The translations under genes and the position numbers were made by a program. This document shows, in pieces, positions 13,590 to 22,512 of a DNA stretch of 28,480 nt. The stretch's first letter is position 1. Each line of letters begins with the position of its first letter. This DNA comes from Equibacterium sp963662035 (GTDB lineage Bacteria > Bacteroidota > Bacteroidia > Bacteroidales > UBA932), in contig CAVLDO010000021.1 of assembly GCA_963662035.1 (NCBI GenBank), positions 1 through 28,480 of the forward strand. Reading direction: 5' to 3'. The notes below the pieces were generated by a model. The model was not told the DNA's origin and searched no databases. It saw only the letters and a program-made list of their open reading frames with translations.

Positions 13590-15029
13590 TATCAGATGCT
13601 CCCCCGCGTGTTCGGAGAGCGGGATTGGGAACCGGGCGGAACCTTCGAGCGCAACGGCAGCGGCAAATTCAACGACATCACCGCAGAATACCTCGAAGCT
13701 CTGCACCGCGATCTTAAAGTGGGGGCGGTGTGGTACACCGGCGTTGTAGCCCACGCCACCAAAACCGTATTCCCGGGCATAGAGCCCACCAATCCCGACC
13801 TGGTTAAAGGGCAGGCGGGAAGTCCCTATGCCATCTGCGACTACTTTGACGTCGCGGCTGAACTTGCCACCGACATCGGCTGCCGGATGCAGGAATTCAG
13901 GAGCCTTGTAGAGCGCACCCACCGCGCCGAAATGAAGGTTGTCATAGACTTTGTCCCCAACCACATCTTCCGCCAGTATCATCTGCCGTTCACCGTGAGC
14001 AACTTTTATCCGCTCTATGGCCAGAACCTCAAGCTCCCCATAAAGACCCTCTACCGCGAGAACCCCGCCCTTGGCAGCGGCAACTGCCCCGGCAGTGCCT
14101 CGCCCGGCGCATGCGACTGGTATGACACCATAAAGCTCAACTACGACAACAAATACACCTGGAACATAATGCGCGACGTGTTGCTGTTCTGGCTCTCGCA
14201 GGGGGTCGACGGCTTCCGCTGCGATATGGCGGAACTTGTGCCCGCCGACTTTTTCCGCTGGGCGTTTTCCATTGTGCGGGGCAAGCACCCCGACGCCTTC
14301 TTCATAGCGGAGGTCTACGACAAAGGCAATTACCGCCGCTATGCCGACGCCGGCTTTGACTATCTCTACGACAAGTCGGGCTTTTACGATGCCCTGCGCG
14401 ATGTCTGCTGCGGCAACCGCCCCGCCTACTGGCTCACCGACGAGTGGCAGTTTCTGGGCGACCTGCAGCCCCGTATGCTCAACTTTCTGGAGAACCACGA
14501 CGAGCAGCGCATCGCCAGCGACTTCTTTCTGGGCAGCGGCCGCAAGGCCATCGCCCCCCTGGCGGTCTCCCTGCTGTTCAATACCGCCCCGTTTATGCTC
14601 TACTTCGGGCAGGAATACGGCGAGCGGGGGATGCTGCAGGAGGGCTACAGCGGGCTGGACGGCCGCACCTCCATCTACGACTACTGCACCCTCTCCGGCG
14701 AAAAGGATCTCCACCTGCTTGAGCGCTACCGCGAGCTGCTCTGCCTTGCATCGGATCCGCTGTTCGCCGCCGGAAAAACCTTTGACCTTATGTACCGCAA
14801 CCCATCAAGCGACCATTTTGACGCGTGCCGCCAGTTTGCATTTATGCGTGCTTACGAGGGGCGCGCCGCGCTGGTAGCGGCCAACTTCGCCCCGGATCCT
14901 GCCGACATCACTCTCGAAATCCCCTCAGAGGCGTGGGATTATCTGGGGGTCGCCCCCGACGCCTCTTTCGAGGCTCCCATACACATCGGGGCAAACGACT
15001 GCGCAATATTATTTACACAACACCGATAA
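13563..15029 (+). CDS. GH13 alpha-amylase-family enzyme, cytoplasmic
   Basis: 488 aa with no signal peptide. The (beta/alpha)8 barrel begins at once with KNKFILYQMLPRVFG. The four GH13 regions are visible: DFVPNH (129-134), DGFRCDMAE with nucleophile Asp221, the acid/base Glu250 in FIAEVYD, and Asp313 in FLENHDEQR. The set is complete, so the enzyme should be active on alpha-glucosidic bonds. Specificity (maltooligosaccharide hydrolysis or glucosyl transfer) cannot be told from sequence. A small C-terminal beta domain ends the chain. The start is uncertain: GTG at 13563 or 13569. An ATG at 13596 would cut the first barrel strand. The next gene starts 5 bp after its stop, so this gene heads an apparent operon with three alpha-galactosidase-type genes. 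Confidence 0.87.
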   Translation: MVVKNKFILYQMLPRVFGERDWEPGGTFERNGSGKFNDITAEYLEALHRDLKVGAVWYTGVVAHATKTVFPGIEPTNPDLVKGQAGSPYAICDYFDVAAELATDIGCRMQEFRSLVERTHRAEMKVVIDFVPNHIFRQYHLPFTVSNFYPLYGQNLKLPIKTLYRENPALGSGNCPGSASPGACDWYDTIKLNYDNKYTWNIMRDVLLFWLSQGVDGFRCDMAELVPADFFRWAFSIVRGKHPDAFFIAEVYDKGNYRRYADAGFDYLYDKSGFYDALRDVCCGNRPAYWLTDEWQFLGDLQPRMLNFLENHDEQRIASDFFLGSGRKAIAPLAVSLLFNTAPFMLYFGQEYGERGMLQEGYSGLDGRTSIYDYCTLSGEKDLHLLERYRELLCLASDPLFAAGKTFDLMYRNPSSDHFDACRQFAFMRAYEGRAALVAANFAPDPADITLEIPSEAWDYLGVAPDASFEAPIHIGANDCAILFTQHR

Positions 15030-15034
15030 CTGAC

Positions 15035-17086
15035 ATGAAAAAAGCAAGATTAGCCACAGTGCTGCTTCTGCTTCTGGCCACTTTCGCCGCCGGAGGGCAG
15101 AATGCCATCTCTCGCAAGGGGATTGAGAATCCCGACAAATGGATTTCCGCCGCATTTGCACGCGGGAGCGTTCCTCCGTTCTCGTTCACACTGGACGGAG
15201 TCCCCAGCGCCAGCTTTATCAAGAGCTGGGAATATTCCAAGAGCAAGACAGCCACAGACAAAAGCGGCTGCACCGGGTATGAAATCACCTGGCGCGAGCG
15301 CAACAGCGGCCTCAAAGTCACCGCCACGGTTAAGGGCTACAGCGATTTTGCGGCGGTGGAGTGGACTCTGCGCTTTACCAACGAAGGCAGTGGCAAAAGC
15401 GGCCGGATAGCCGATGTGCGCAGCGCCGACTTCTCGCTCAAAGAGAAAGGGGCCGCCGGATACGGACTGCGCCGCCTGCGCGGCAGCAATGCCCGCCAGG
15501 ATGACTTCGGCATAATAGAGGAGACGATAGGCGAGGACAACGCGATAGAGCTTTTCCCGATGCGGGGCCGCTCGTCAGACGAGGTTTCGCTCCCGTTCTT
15601 CAACATAACCGCCGAGGGGGCCGGCTGTGGCATCGTATATTCGATAGGCTGGACCGGCACCTGGAACGCCGCATTCTCCGCCCACAAAGGGCAGGTGAAC
15701 GTACGCAGCGGACTGCAGAACGCCGACTTTTACCTTAACGCAGGGGAGAGCGTCCGCACCCCGATGGCTTCGGTACTTTTCTGGGAGGGGAGCCACAAGA
15801 TGGCAGGGCACAACCTCTTCCGCCAGTTTGTCCTGGCACACCACAGCCCCAAGCACAACGGCCGGCCCTGGGCTCCGCTCTGCGGCGGCTTTGACTGGGG
15901 AGATCCTGCCCCCTGCAACGAATATACCTGCCTCACAGAAGAAATGGCGATGGCCTCAGTGCTCCGCTACAAGCAGTTCGGCATTATGCCCGAGGTCTTC
16001 TGGCTGGACGCCGGCTGGTACAACAGCTCCACAGGGCCCCACTTCGACGGCAATTTCCCTCCCGGGGACACCGGCACCTGGGCTCCCGACAGCGAGCGTT
16101 TCCCCAACGGATTTTCCAACCTGTCCAACCTTATACACTCTATGGGCGCCGAGCTGATGGTGTGGTTTGAGCCCGAAAGGGCGATGGAGGGGACGTTTCT
16201 GGTGCGCGAGAAGCGCGACTATCTGCTCTCCTGCGCCAAATCCCCCACATTCTACGCCTTCAATCTGGGCAACCCCGAGGCGCTGGACTACCTCTGCAGC
16301 TATATCGGCGATGTAATCGAGAGCAACGGCATCGACCACTACCGCCAGGACTTCAACCTCTACAACCTTGACGAATTTTGGGAGGAGGCCGACGAAACGG
16401 GACGCCGCGGCATCACCGAGATGAAGTACATCGAGGGTCTCTACAAATATTGGGACTACCTGCGCAGCCGCTTCCCCGGTCTGCAGATTGACAACTGCGC
16501 CTCCGGCGGCCGCCGCTTTGACCTTGAGACAGCCTCGCGCGCCACGCCGCTCTGGCGCACCGACTACCATTACGGCGAGCCTGTGGGATATCAGTGCCAC
16601 ACATACGGCATCAATATGTTCCTCCCCTTAAGCGGCACCGGCCTGTATGAGGACGACCTGTTCACGGCCCGCTCCAGCTACAGCAGCGCGATGGCTCTCA
16701 ACTTCAGAATGTTCGAGAAGGGACAGAGCGCGCTGAACATGAAGCGCGACTACGATGAATATCTGCAGGTGCGCCCCTACTTTCTCAAAGACTATTACCC
16801 CCTCTCGGGCTACGGTGATGTCACGGGCGACGGCCGCTGGGTGGCCTATCAGCTGCACGACCCTTCTACCGGGTGCGGCTATGTGGTGGGCTTCCGCCGC
16901 GAAGGGTGCGACAAGAATACCTTTGCTGTGGATCTGCAGGCAATGAGTCCCAACGGCACCTATCTGGTGACCGACTGCAACACCGGGGCCAGCCGCGAGA
17001 TATACGGCGGCGACCTTATGAACGGCTTTGTGCTCAAGAGCGACGAGTGCCCCGGCTCTATCCTCATAAAATACGAAAAACAATAG
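15035..17086 (+). CDS. GH36-type alpha-galactosidase, paralogue 1
   Basis: 683 aa with a cleavable signal peptide (hydrophobic core 6-19), so periplasmic or secreted. The N-terminal beta-sandwich runs to about 270, followed by the barrel of clan GH-D. Family motifs: FWLDAGWY (322-329), MVWFEPER (375-382), YRQDFN with predicted nucleophile Asp439, DNCASGGRR (486-494), and LWRTD with predicted acid/base Asp510. The DFN and CxSGGR motifs match the DMN and CSGGGR motifs of characterised GH36 enzymes, which release alpha-galactose or alpha-GalNAc. The longer open frame starting at 14825 is not the gene: the ATG at 15035 lies 5 bp after the GH13 stop and opens the signal peptide. The next paralogue begins 9 bp downstream. 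Natural targets could be raffinose-type sugars, galactomannans or host glycans. Confidence 0.85.
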   Translation: MKKARLATVLLLLLATFAAGGQNAISRKGIENPDKWISAAFARGSVPPFSFTLDGVPSASFIKSWEYSKSKTATDKSGCTGYEITWRERNSGLKVTATVKGYSDFAAVEWTLRFTNEGSGKSGRIADVRSADFSLKEKGAAGYGLRRLRGSNARQDDFGIIEETIGEDNAIELFPMRGRSSDEVSLPFFNITAEGAGCGIVYSIGWTGTWNAAFSAHKGQVNVRSGLQNADFYLNAGESVRTPMASVLFWEGSHKMAGHNLFRQFVLAHHSPKHNGRPWAPLCGGFDWGDPAPCNEYTCLTEEMAMASVLRYKQFGIMPEVFWLDAGWYNSSTGPHFDGNFPPGDTGTWAPDSERFPNGFSNLSNLIHSMGAELMVWFEPERAMEGTFLVREKRDYLLSCAKSPTFYAFNLGNPEALDYLCSYIGDVIESNGIDHYRQDFNLYNLDEFWEEADETGRRGITEMKYIEGLYKYWDYLRSRFPGLQIDNCASGGRRFDLETASRATPLWRTDYHYGEPVGYQCHTYGINMFLPLSGTGLYEDDLFTARSSYSSAMALNFRMFEKGQSALNMKRDYDEYLQVRPYFLKDYYPLSGYGDVTGDGRWVAYQLHDPSTGCGYVVGFRREGCDKNTFAVDLQAMSPNGTYLVTDCNTGASREIYGGDLMNGFVLKSDECPGSILIKYEKQ

Positions 17087-17095
17087 CAGTCCGAT

Positions 17096-19141
17096 ATGAA
17101 AAAGATATTGCTGGCAGTTGCAATCTGCCTTTTGGCCGCACAGATGGCGCAGGCCCAGAACAGAATCTCCCGCAAGGGGGCAGAAAATCCCGACAAGTGG
17201 ATCTGCTCCGCCTTTGCGCGCGGCACGCTTCCGCCCTTCTCGTTCACTCTGGACGGAGTTCCCAGCGCCAAGTTTATCAAAGGCTGGGAGTATTCCAGAA
17301 CCAAGACCGCCTCGGGCGACGGCACAGTCGCCGAGTATGAAATCTCCTGGCGTGACAAAGAAAGCGGTCTCAAAGTCACCGCAGCCGTAAAGGGCTACAG
17401 CGACTTCGCGGCGGTGGAGTGGACCCTGCGTTTTACCAACGAAGGCAGAGATAAGAGCGGCCAAATCGCCGATGTGCGCACCGCCGACTTCTCTCTTAAA
17501 GAGAAAAAAGCGGCCGGATACCAGCTGCGCCGCCTGATGGGCAGCCACGTCTCCCAAAGCGACTTTGAAATAGTGGAGCAGGAGATACCTGCCGACTCCA
17601 CCATAACGCTGGCCACCCTGCGCGGCCGCTCGTCTGACGGCGTCTCGCTCCCCTTCTTCAACCTCACCGCCGAAGGGGCCGGCTGCGGCGCAATATATTC
17701 CATAGGCTGGACCGGCAGCTGGAACGCCTCTTTCGCCGCCCCCGATGGAGCGCTGAAGGTCACCGGCGGGCTGCAGAATGCCGATTTCTATCTGAACGCC
17801 GGCGAGAGTGTCCGCGGCCCGATGACCTCCGTCCTCTTCTGGAAGGGGGAGGGCAAGATGGCCGGGCACAACATTTTCCGCCGCTTTATGCTGGCCCACC
17901 ACGCGCCCAAGACCGACACCGGCTACTGGGCGCCGCTCTGCGGCGGCTTTGACTGGGGCGACCCCGAACCCTGCAACGAATACACCTGCCTTACGGAATA
18001 TCTGGCGCGCTCCATTGTGATGCGCTACAAGCAGTTCGGCATTGTGCCGGAGGTCTTCTGGCTGGATGCCGGCTGGTACGGCACCGACACCTCCCATCTC
18101 GACGGCAACTTCCGCTGGGGTGAGGTGGGCAACTGGGCGCCCGACGGCGAGCGATTCCCCAACGGCCTGATCAACGTGTCCAATCTCATCCACAGCTACG
18201 GCGCCAAGTTCATGGTGTGGTTTGAGCCGGAGAGGGTGGGGCGCGGCAGCAAGATAGACCGCGAACACCACGATTTTCTTATGGAGAATCCGAATGATGC
18301 CGGCACCCTCATATTCAATCTGGGCGATGAAAAGGCTCTCGAATGGATGTGCCAATACATCGGCGACATAATCGAGAGCAACGGCATAGACCATTACCGC
18401 CAGGATTTCAACGCTCCCAACCTCGACGGCTTCTGGGCCGCCACCGACACGCAGGGGCGCCGAGGCATAAGCGAGATGAAGTATATCGAGGGGCTCTATA
18501 AATATTGGGACTACCTGCGCAGCCGCTTCCCCGGTCTGCAGATAGACAACTGCGCATCGGGCGGCCGCCGCCTGGACATAGAGACTGTCTCGCGCTCCAC
18601 ACCGCTCTGGCGCACCGACTACCACTACGGCGAGCCGGTGGGATATCAGTGCCACACCTACGGTCTCAACCTGTTCCTCCCCCTGTCGGGCACCGGCCTC
18701 TACGAGACAGACCTCTATCACCTGCGCTCGAGCTACAGCAGCGCGATGGCGCTCAACTTCAATATGCTCTCCCGGGGCCAGAGCGCCGATGATATGAGAC
18801 GCGACGTAAGCGAGTATCTCTCTGTGCGCGACTACTATCTCAAAGACTATTATCCCCTGTGCGGATACGGCAACGTGACCGGAAACGGCCGCTGGATGGC
18901 CTATCAGCTCGATGACAGCGAGAGTGCCAGCGGTATTGTGGTGGCCTTCCGCCGCGAGGGCTGCGCAGAAAACACCCTCAAAGTGGATCTGCAGGCGATA
19001 TGCCCCGATGCCGAATATACGGTGACCGACTTCAACACCGGGGAGAGCCGCACACTGAAGGGGAGCGAACTTGCCTCAAGCTTCTCTCTGAGGCTGGACA
19101 CAGCTCCCGAATCGATTCTTTTGAAGTATGAAAAGAAATAA
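17096..19141 (+). CDS. GH36-type alpha-galactosidase, paralogue 2
   Basis: 681 aa, the closest relative of paralogue 1 upstream, with the same architecture and long identical DNA stretches (for example 16445-16488 equals 18500-18543). The signal peptide ends AQMAQAQN. The motifs FWLDAGWY (321-328), MVWFEPER (373-380), YRQDFN with predicted nucleophile Asp437, DNCASGGRR (484-492) and LWRTD with predicted acid/base Asp508 are all intact, so it should be active. It differs from paralogue 1 mostly after the DAGWY motif and near WFEPERV-GRGSKIDREHHDF, the region that may tune specificity. Its last 14 bp overlap the start of paralogue 3, which implies translational coupling. Confidence 0.86.
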   Translation: MKKILLAVAICLLAAQMAQAQNRISRKGAENPDKWICSAFARGTLPPFSFTLDGVPSAKFIKGWEYSRTKTASGDGTVAEYEISWRDKESGLKVTAAVKGYSDFAAVEWTLRFTNEGRDKSGQIADVRTADFSLKEKKAAGYQLRRLMGSHVSQSDFEIVEQEIPADSTITLATLRGRSSDGVSLPFFNLTAEGAGCGAIYSIGWTGSWNASFAAPDGALKVTGGLQNADFYLNAGESVRGPMTSVLFWKGEGKMAGHNIFRRFMLAHHAPKTDTGYWAPLCGGFDWGDPEPCNEYTCLTEYLARSIVMRYKQFGIVPEVFWLDAGWYGTDTSHLDGNFRWGEVGNWAPDGERFPNGLINVSNLIHSYGAKFMVWFEPERVGRGSKIDREHHDFLMENPNDAGTLIFNLGDEKALEWMCQYIGDIIESNGIDHYRQDFNAPNLDGFWAATDTQGRRGISEMKYIEGLYKYWDYLRSRFPGLQIDNCASGGRRLDIETVSRSTPLWRTDYHYGEPVGYQCHTYGLNLFLPLSGTGLYETDLYHLRSSYSSAMALNFNMLSRGQSADDMRRDVSEYLSVRDYYLKDYYPLCGYGNVTGNGRWMAYQLDDSESASGIVVAFRREGCAENTLKVDLQAICPDAEYTVTDFNTGESRTLKGSELASSFSLRLDTAPESILLKYEKK

Positions 19142-21137
19142 AGCGATAGCATTAGTATTGAGTATCTGCGCCGTTCTGCTCCCGGGTGGGGCGGCGGCGC
19201 AGAACGTTATTACACGCAGTGGAATAGACAATCCCGAGAAGTGGATCAACGCCAATTTCGCCGTTGGCAAGGTTCCCCCTTTCAGCTTTGCATACGAGGA
19301 GATAAGCAGCGCCAAGTTCATCACCGAGTGGAGCTTTTCCAAAAAGAAACTCGCCTGCAAGGAGAGCGGCACGGTGGCCTACACCATAAGTTACACCAAT
19401 CCCGAGGGGACTCTGCGCGTGAGCTGCGACATCAAGGGGTATAAGGACAGCAGGGCGGTGGAATGGAGCCTGCGCTTCAAGAACATCTCCCGCTACAACA
19501 CCTCCAAGATTGCGGTGATCAAGAGCGCCGACTACAAGTTCAGCGAACCCTCTGCCGCCGGATTCACGGCACAGTATCTCAAGGGGTGCAACGGCGCCAC
19601 CGACGATTTTCAGATGGAGACCTTTGACCTTCGCGCCGGGGTCATCAAAGACTATGCCCCCCTGCAGGGACTCTCCGGCAAGGGGGAGTCGCTCCCCTTC
19701 TACAACATAATTTCGCGCGGAGCCGACTCCGGGCTGGCCCTGGCCGTGGGCTGGAGCGGCCGCTGGTGCGTGGAGCTGCGCGGTGTCACCAGCCTCGAGT
19801 ACAAGGTCTTCGCCGGCCTTGAGAATGCCAACTTCTATCTGAAGCCGGGCGAGGAGGTGCGCACCCCGCTGGTGGCCACTGTGTTCTGGAGCGGGAGCGA
19901 CCCCGCCGCAGGCCCCAACGCCCTGCGCGCCTTCATCAAGAGGCATCACTCGCCCAAGGTTAACGGCGAGGTGTGGACTCCTCTTCTGGGGGGATTCGAC
20001 TTTGGCTCGCCCGACCCCTGCACCGCCTGCGAATGTCTGACGGACGCCCTCGCGCGCGCCACCGTGCGCCGCTACAGCCAGTTCGGCATTATGCCCGACG
20101 CGCTGATTCTGGACCGCGGATGGAACATCTCCGACGGCGACTTCACCCCCAAGGAGGATCTCTTCCCGGACGGGTTCGCCGCCCTTAGCCGGGTAGTCCA
20201 CGGCTATGGCTCCAGGCTGATGCTGCGCCTGGATGTGGAGCGCATAGCCAAAGGGTCTCCTCTGGCCGAGCAGCACAAGGAATTTATGCTGCACGGCGGC
20301 AAAGGGTACAAATACTATATCTACGACTTCTCCAACGCCAAAGCGGTTGACTTCATCTGCAAGTATGTGGGGGATATGATGGAGAATTGGGGGGTGGACG
20401 GTCTGGTGTGCGGCATCGACGGCTGCAATCCGGCCCACTACTGGGATCTTGCCGACGGAGTGGACCGCGACGGCATCACCGAGATGAAATACATAGCCGG
20501 GCTCTGGCGCTTCTGGGACTACATCGCCGCCCGATTCCCGCACTGCGCCCCGGAGCTCAGCGCGGCGGGAGAGCGAATCGACCTCGAGACCGTTTCCCGC
20601 TCCCTTGTGGTGCGCAGCCGCGATTTTGAAGAGAATTATCTCCAGAGCCAGGGCTATTACCTCTCGATGTTCCTTCCCTACAGCGCCGCGAGCGCCACAA
20701 GCGAACAGGCATACGGGTGCCGCAGCTGCACCGGCGGCCTTCAGTATATCGATTTCAGTCTCTTCTCCAAAGGCGGCTCTGCCGCCGAGATGCAGAAAAG
20801 GGTGGAGCAGTGGCGCACCATAGGCCGCTATTTTTCAGAAGATTATTACCCCATCACCGGTACAGTGCCCCTGCAGCACGATGATATGTGGATTGTGCAG
20901 CAGTTCCACGACAAATCTTCCGACAGCGGAATTATTCTCGCATTCAGAAGAAATTCGGCAGAAAATATTACATTTGCGGCGGATTTTCGGGGCATAAGGT
21001 CAGATGCCGATTATGTGCTCCTCGACTGCGACACGGACTGTAGCGTCACGGTGAGCGGACGGGAACTGCAGAGAGGCTATCAGCTGCGCCTGGATGAATC
21101 CCGCTCAAGTTTGTTAATCAAGTATAAACTGAAATGA
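19128..21137 (+). CDS. Diverged GH36 paralogue 3, probable pseudoenzyme
   Basis: 669 aa with a signal peptide (to about residue 24) and the same start pattern as its neighbours (AQNVITRSGIDNPEKWI). It aligns end to end with paralogues 1 and 2, but the active site is altered. In the stretch GVDGLVCGIDG the predicted nucleophile Asp of YRQDFN is Gly429, with an Asp two residues later (431). CASGGRR has become LSAAGER. WFEPER has become RLDVER. FWLDAGWY is LILDRGWN, followed by a deletion of roughly 13 residues. The position of the acid/base Asp is kept (Asp499), but the following HYGEP is gone. The frame is intact, so this is not a decaying gene. It may bind glycans without cleaving them, or use other chemistry. 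It overlaps paralogue 2 by 14 bp and the aldolase start by 4 bp (ATGA). Confidence 0.8.
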   Translation: MKRNKAIALVLSICAVLLPGGAAAQNVITRSGIDNPEKWINANFAVGKVPPFSFAYEEISSAKFITEWSFSKKKLACKESGTVAYTISYTNPEGTLRVSCDIKGYKDSRAVEWSLRFKNISRYNTSKIAVIKSADYKFSEPSAAGFTAQYLKGCNGATDDFQMETFDLRAGVIKDYAPLQGLSGKGESLPFYNIISRGADSGLALAVGWSGRWCVELRGVTSLEYKVFAGLENANFYLKPGEEVRTPLVATVFWSGSDPAAGPNALRAFIKRHHSPKVNGEVWTPLLGGFDFGSPDPCTACECLTDALARATVRRYSQFGIMPDALILDRGWNISDGDFTPKEDLFPDGFAALSRVVHGYGSRLMLRLDVERIAKGSPLAEQHKEFMLHGGKGYKYYIYDFSNAKAVDFICKYVGDMMENWGVDGLVCGIDGCNPAHYWDLADGVDRDGITEMKYIAGLWRFWDYIAARFPHCAPELSAAGERIDLETVSRSLVVRSRDFEENYLQSQGYYLSMFLPYSAASATSEQAYGCRSCTGGLQYIDFSLFSKGGSAAEMQKRVEQWRTIGRYFSEDYYPITGTVPLQHDDMWIVQQFHDKSSDSGIILAFRRNSAENITFAADFRGIRSDADYVLLDCDTDCSVTVSGRELQRGYQLRLDESRSSLLIKYKLK

Positions 21138-22432
21138 AACAACTAGATGTAAATTTTATGCATCCCGCCGAGCAGATTGCCGTGATCATCAAGCGTATCT
21201 ACCGCAGCGGAATGACGACCACCTCCGGCGGCAACCTCTCCATCAGGGATGACAACGGGGACATTTGGATCACCCCTTCTGCGATAGACAAGGGGACTCT
21301 CAAGCCTTCCGATATGATCCGCGTGACCAAGAGCGGCGAGATCATCGGCCCCCACAAGCCCTCATCGGAGTATCCCTTCCACAGGGCCATCTACAACACC
21401 CGCCCCGAAATCCGCGCCATAATCCACGCACACCCCCCGGGACTGGTGGCATTCAGCATCGCGCACCTGATTCCCAACACCAGCATTATTCCTCAGGCGA
21501 GGGATATCTGCGGCGAGATCGGCTACGCTCCCTATGCCTGCCCCGGCAGCGAGGAGCTGGGCAAGAAGATCTCCAAGGTGTTTGAGGATGAGAAATACAA
21601 GGCCGTGATACTCGAAAACCACGGCGTGGTGCTGGGCGGCACCGACCTTATGGACGCATACCAGCGTTTCGAGACTCTCGAGTTCTGCTGCCACACCCTT
21701 ATCAACGCAGCCCGCGTGGGCAAGATAAACTACCTGAGCGAGGCTCAGCTTGCCGACTTTCACAGCCGCATCCCCCACAACATCCTGCACTTTATGGATG
21801 TGCAGCATCCCAGCGACGAGCGTCAGATGCGCGGCCGTATGTGCGAGATGATCCGCCGCAGCTGCGACCAGGGGCTGATGATCTCCACCTACGGCACCGT
21901 GTCGATGCGCTGGAGAGGCAACGACTTTCTGATCACCGCCACCAACAAGCCCCGCTGGGATGTGCAGCGCGAGGACATCGTGCAGATTCACGACGGTATG
22001 GCCGAGGTGGGCAAGATCCCCAGCCGCTCAGTGGCCCTGCACCAGCGCATATATCAGAAGAATCCCCACATCAACAGCATAATCACCACCCAGACCCCCA
22101 ACCTTATGGCCTTTGCGGTGACCGATGCCAAGTATGATGTGCGCACCATTCCAGAGAGCTGGATTTTCCTCAAGGACGTGCCCCGTCTGAAATTCAACGA
22201 GCACTACGAGAATCCCGACAAAGTATCTGACATCCTGTCAACCAACCGCGCGATAATCGTGGACAACGACTGCTTTATAGTGACCGGCGACGCCCTGATG
22301 CAGACATTCGACTACCTTGAGGTGGCCGAGTTCAGCGCCCACTCGCTGATTATGGCCTCCGCAATAGGCGAGCTCAAGCCCATCACCGACAAGGAGATCG
22401 AAGAATTGAGAATAGCATTCAACGTAAAATAA
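21134..22432 (+). CDS. Tandem class II aldolase/adducin-family protein, second half degenerate
   Basis: 432 aa, about twice the usual size, and cytoplasmic. Residues 1-215 form a complete class II aldolase domain: SGGNLS (31-36), SSEYPFH with catalytic-type Glu79, HAH with His98 and His100, and ENHG with His163. This is the Zn site known from fuculose-1-phosphate and rhamnulose-1-phosphate aldolases. Residues 225-432 repeat the fold, but the same positions read Ser299, Thr318, Gln320 and Asp379, so no metal site remains. The first half may cleave a ketose phosphate such as fuculose-1-phosphate, which would complement fucI-fucP 12 kb away, but epimerase or decarboxylase activity is equally possible. 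The start ATG overlaps the GH36-3 stop; the ATG at 21158 is an alternative just before the conserved region. Confidence 0.85.
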   Translation: MKQLDVNFMHPAEQIAVIIKRIYRSGMTTTSGGNLSIRDDNGDIWITPSAIDKGTLKPSDMIRVTKSGEIIGPHKPSSEYPFHRAIYNTRPEIRAIIHAHPPGLVAFSIAHLIPNTSIIPQARDICGEIGYAPYACPGSEELGKKISKVFEDEKYKAVILENHGVVLGGTDLMDAYQRFETLEFCCHTLINAARVGKINYLSEAQLADFHSRIPHNILHFMDVQHPSDERQMRGRMCEMIRRSCDQGLMISTYGTVSMRWRGNDFLITATNKPRWDVQREDIVQIHDGMAEVGKIPSRSVALHQRIYQKNPHINSIITTQTPNLMAFAVTDAKYDVRTIPESWIFLKDVPRLKFNEHYENPDKVSDILSTNRAIIVDNDCFIVTGDALMQTFDYLEVAEFSAHSLIMASAIGELKPITDKEIEELRIAFNVK

Positions 22433-22441
22433 TGACGGTTC

Positions 22442-22492
22442 CGCCGCCTGCGGCGCGCAATGTCCTGCCTTAGAGGGGATATTGCGCGCCGC
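22442..22492 (+). terminator. Hairpin region between the aldolase and carA with alternative pairing
   Basis: GCGGCGCGCAAT (22450-22461) and ATTGCGCGCCGC (22481-22492) form a perfect 12-bp stem followed by CTTTCG. The left arm also pairs with CGCCGC just upstream (22442-22447), giving a small competing hairpin at 22442-22455. It probably terminates the glycosidase-aldolase operon, or acts as a carA leader element. Confidence 0.55.
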
Positions 22493-22512
22493 CTTTCGAA
22501 ACCTCAAGCAAG

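Noticed and set aside
14825..15034. Upstream extension of the first GH36 ORF
   Set aside because: It overlaps the GH13 coding region in another frame. The ATG at 15035 begins a clear signal peptide just after the GH13 stop.
16628..18721. 697-aa minus-strand ORF opposite the GH36 genes
   Set aside because: It is a long antisense frame produced by high GC codon bias. The sense strand encodes two conserved enzymes with intact motifs.
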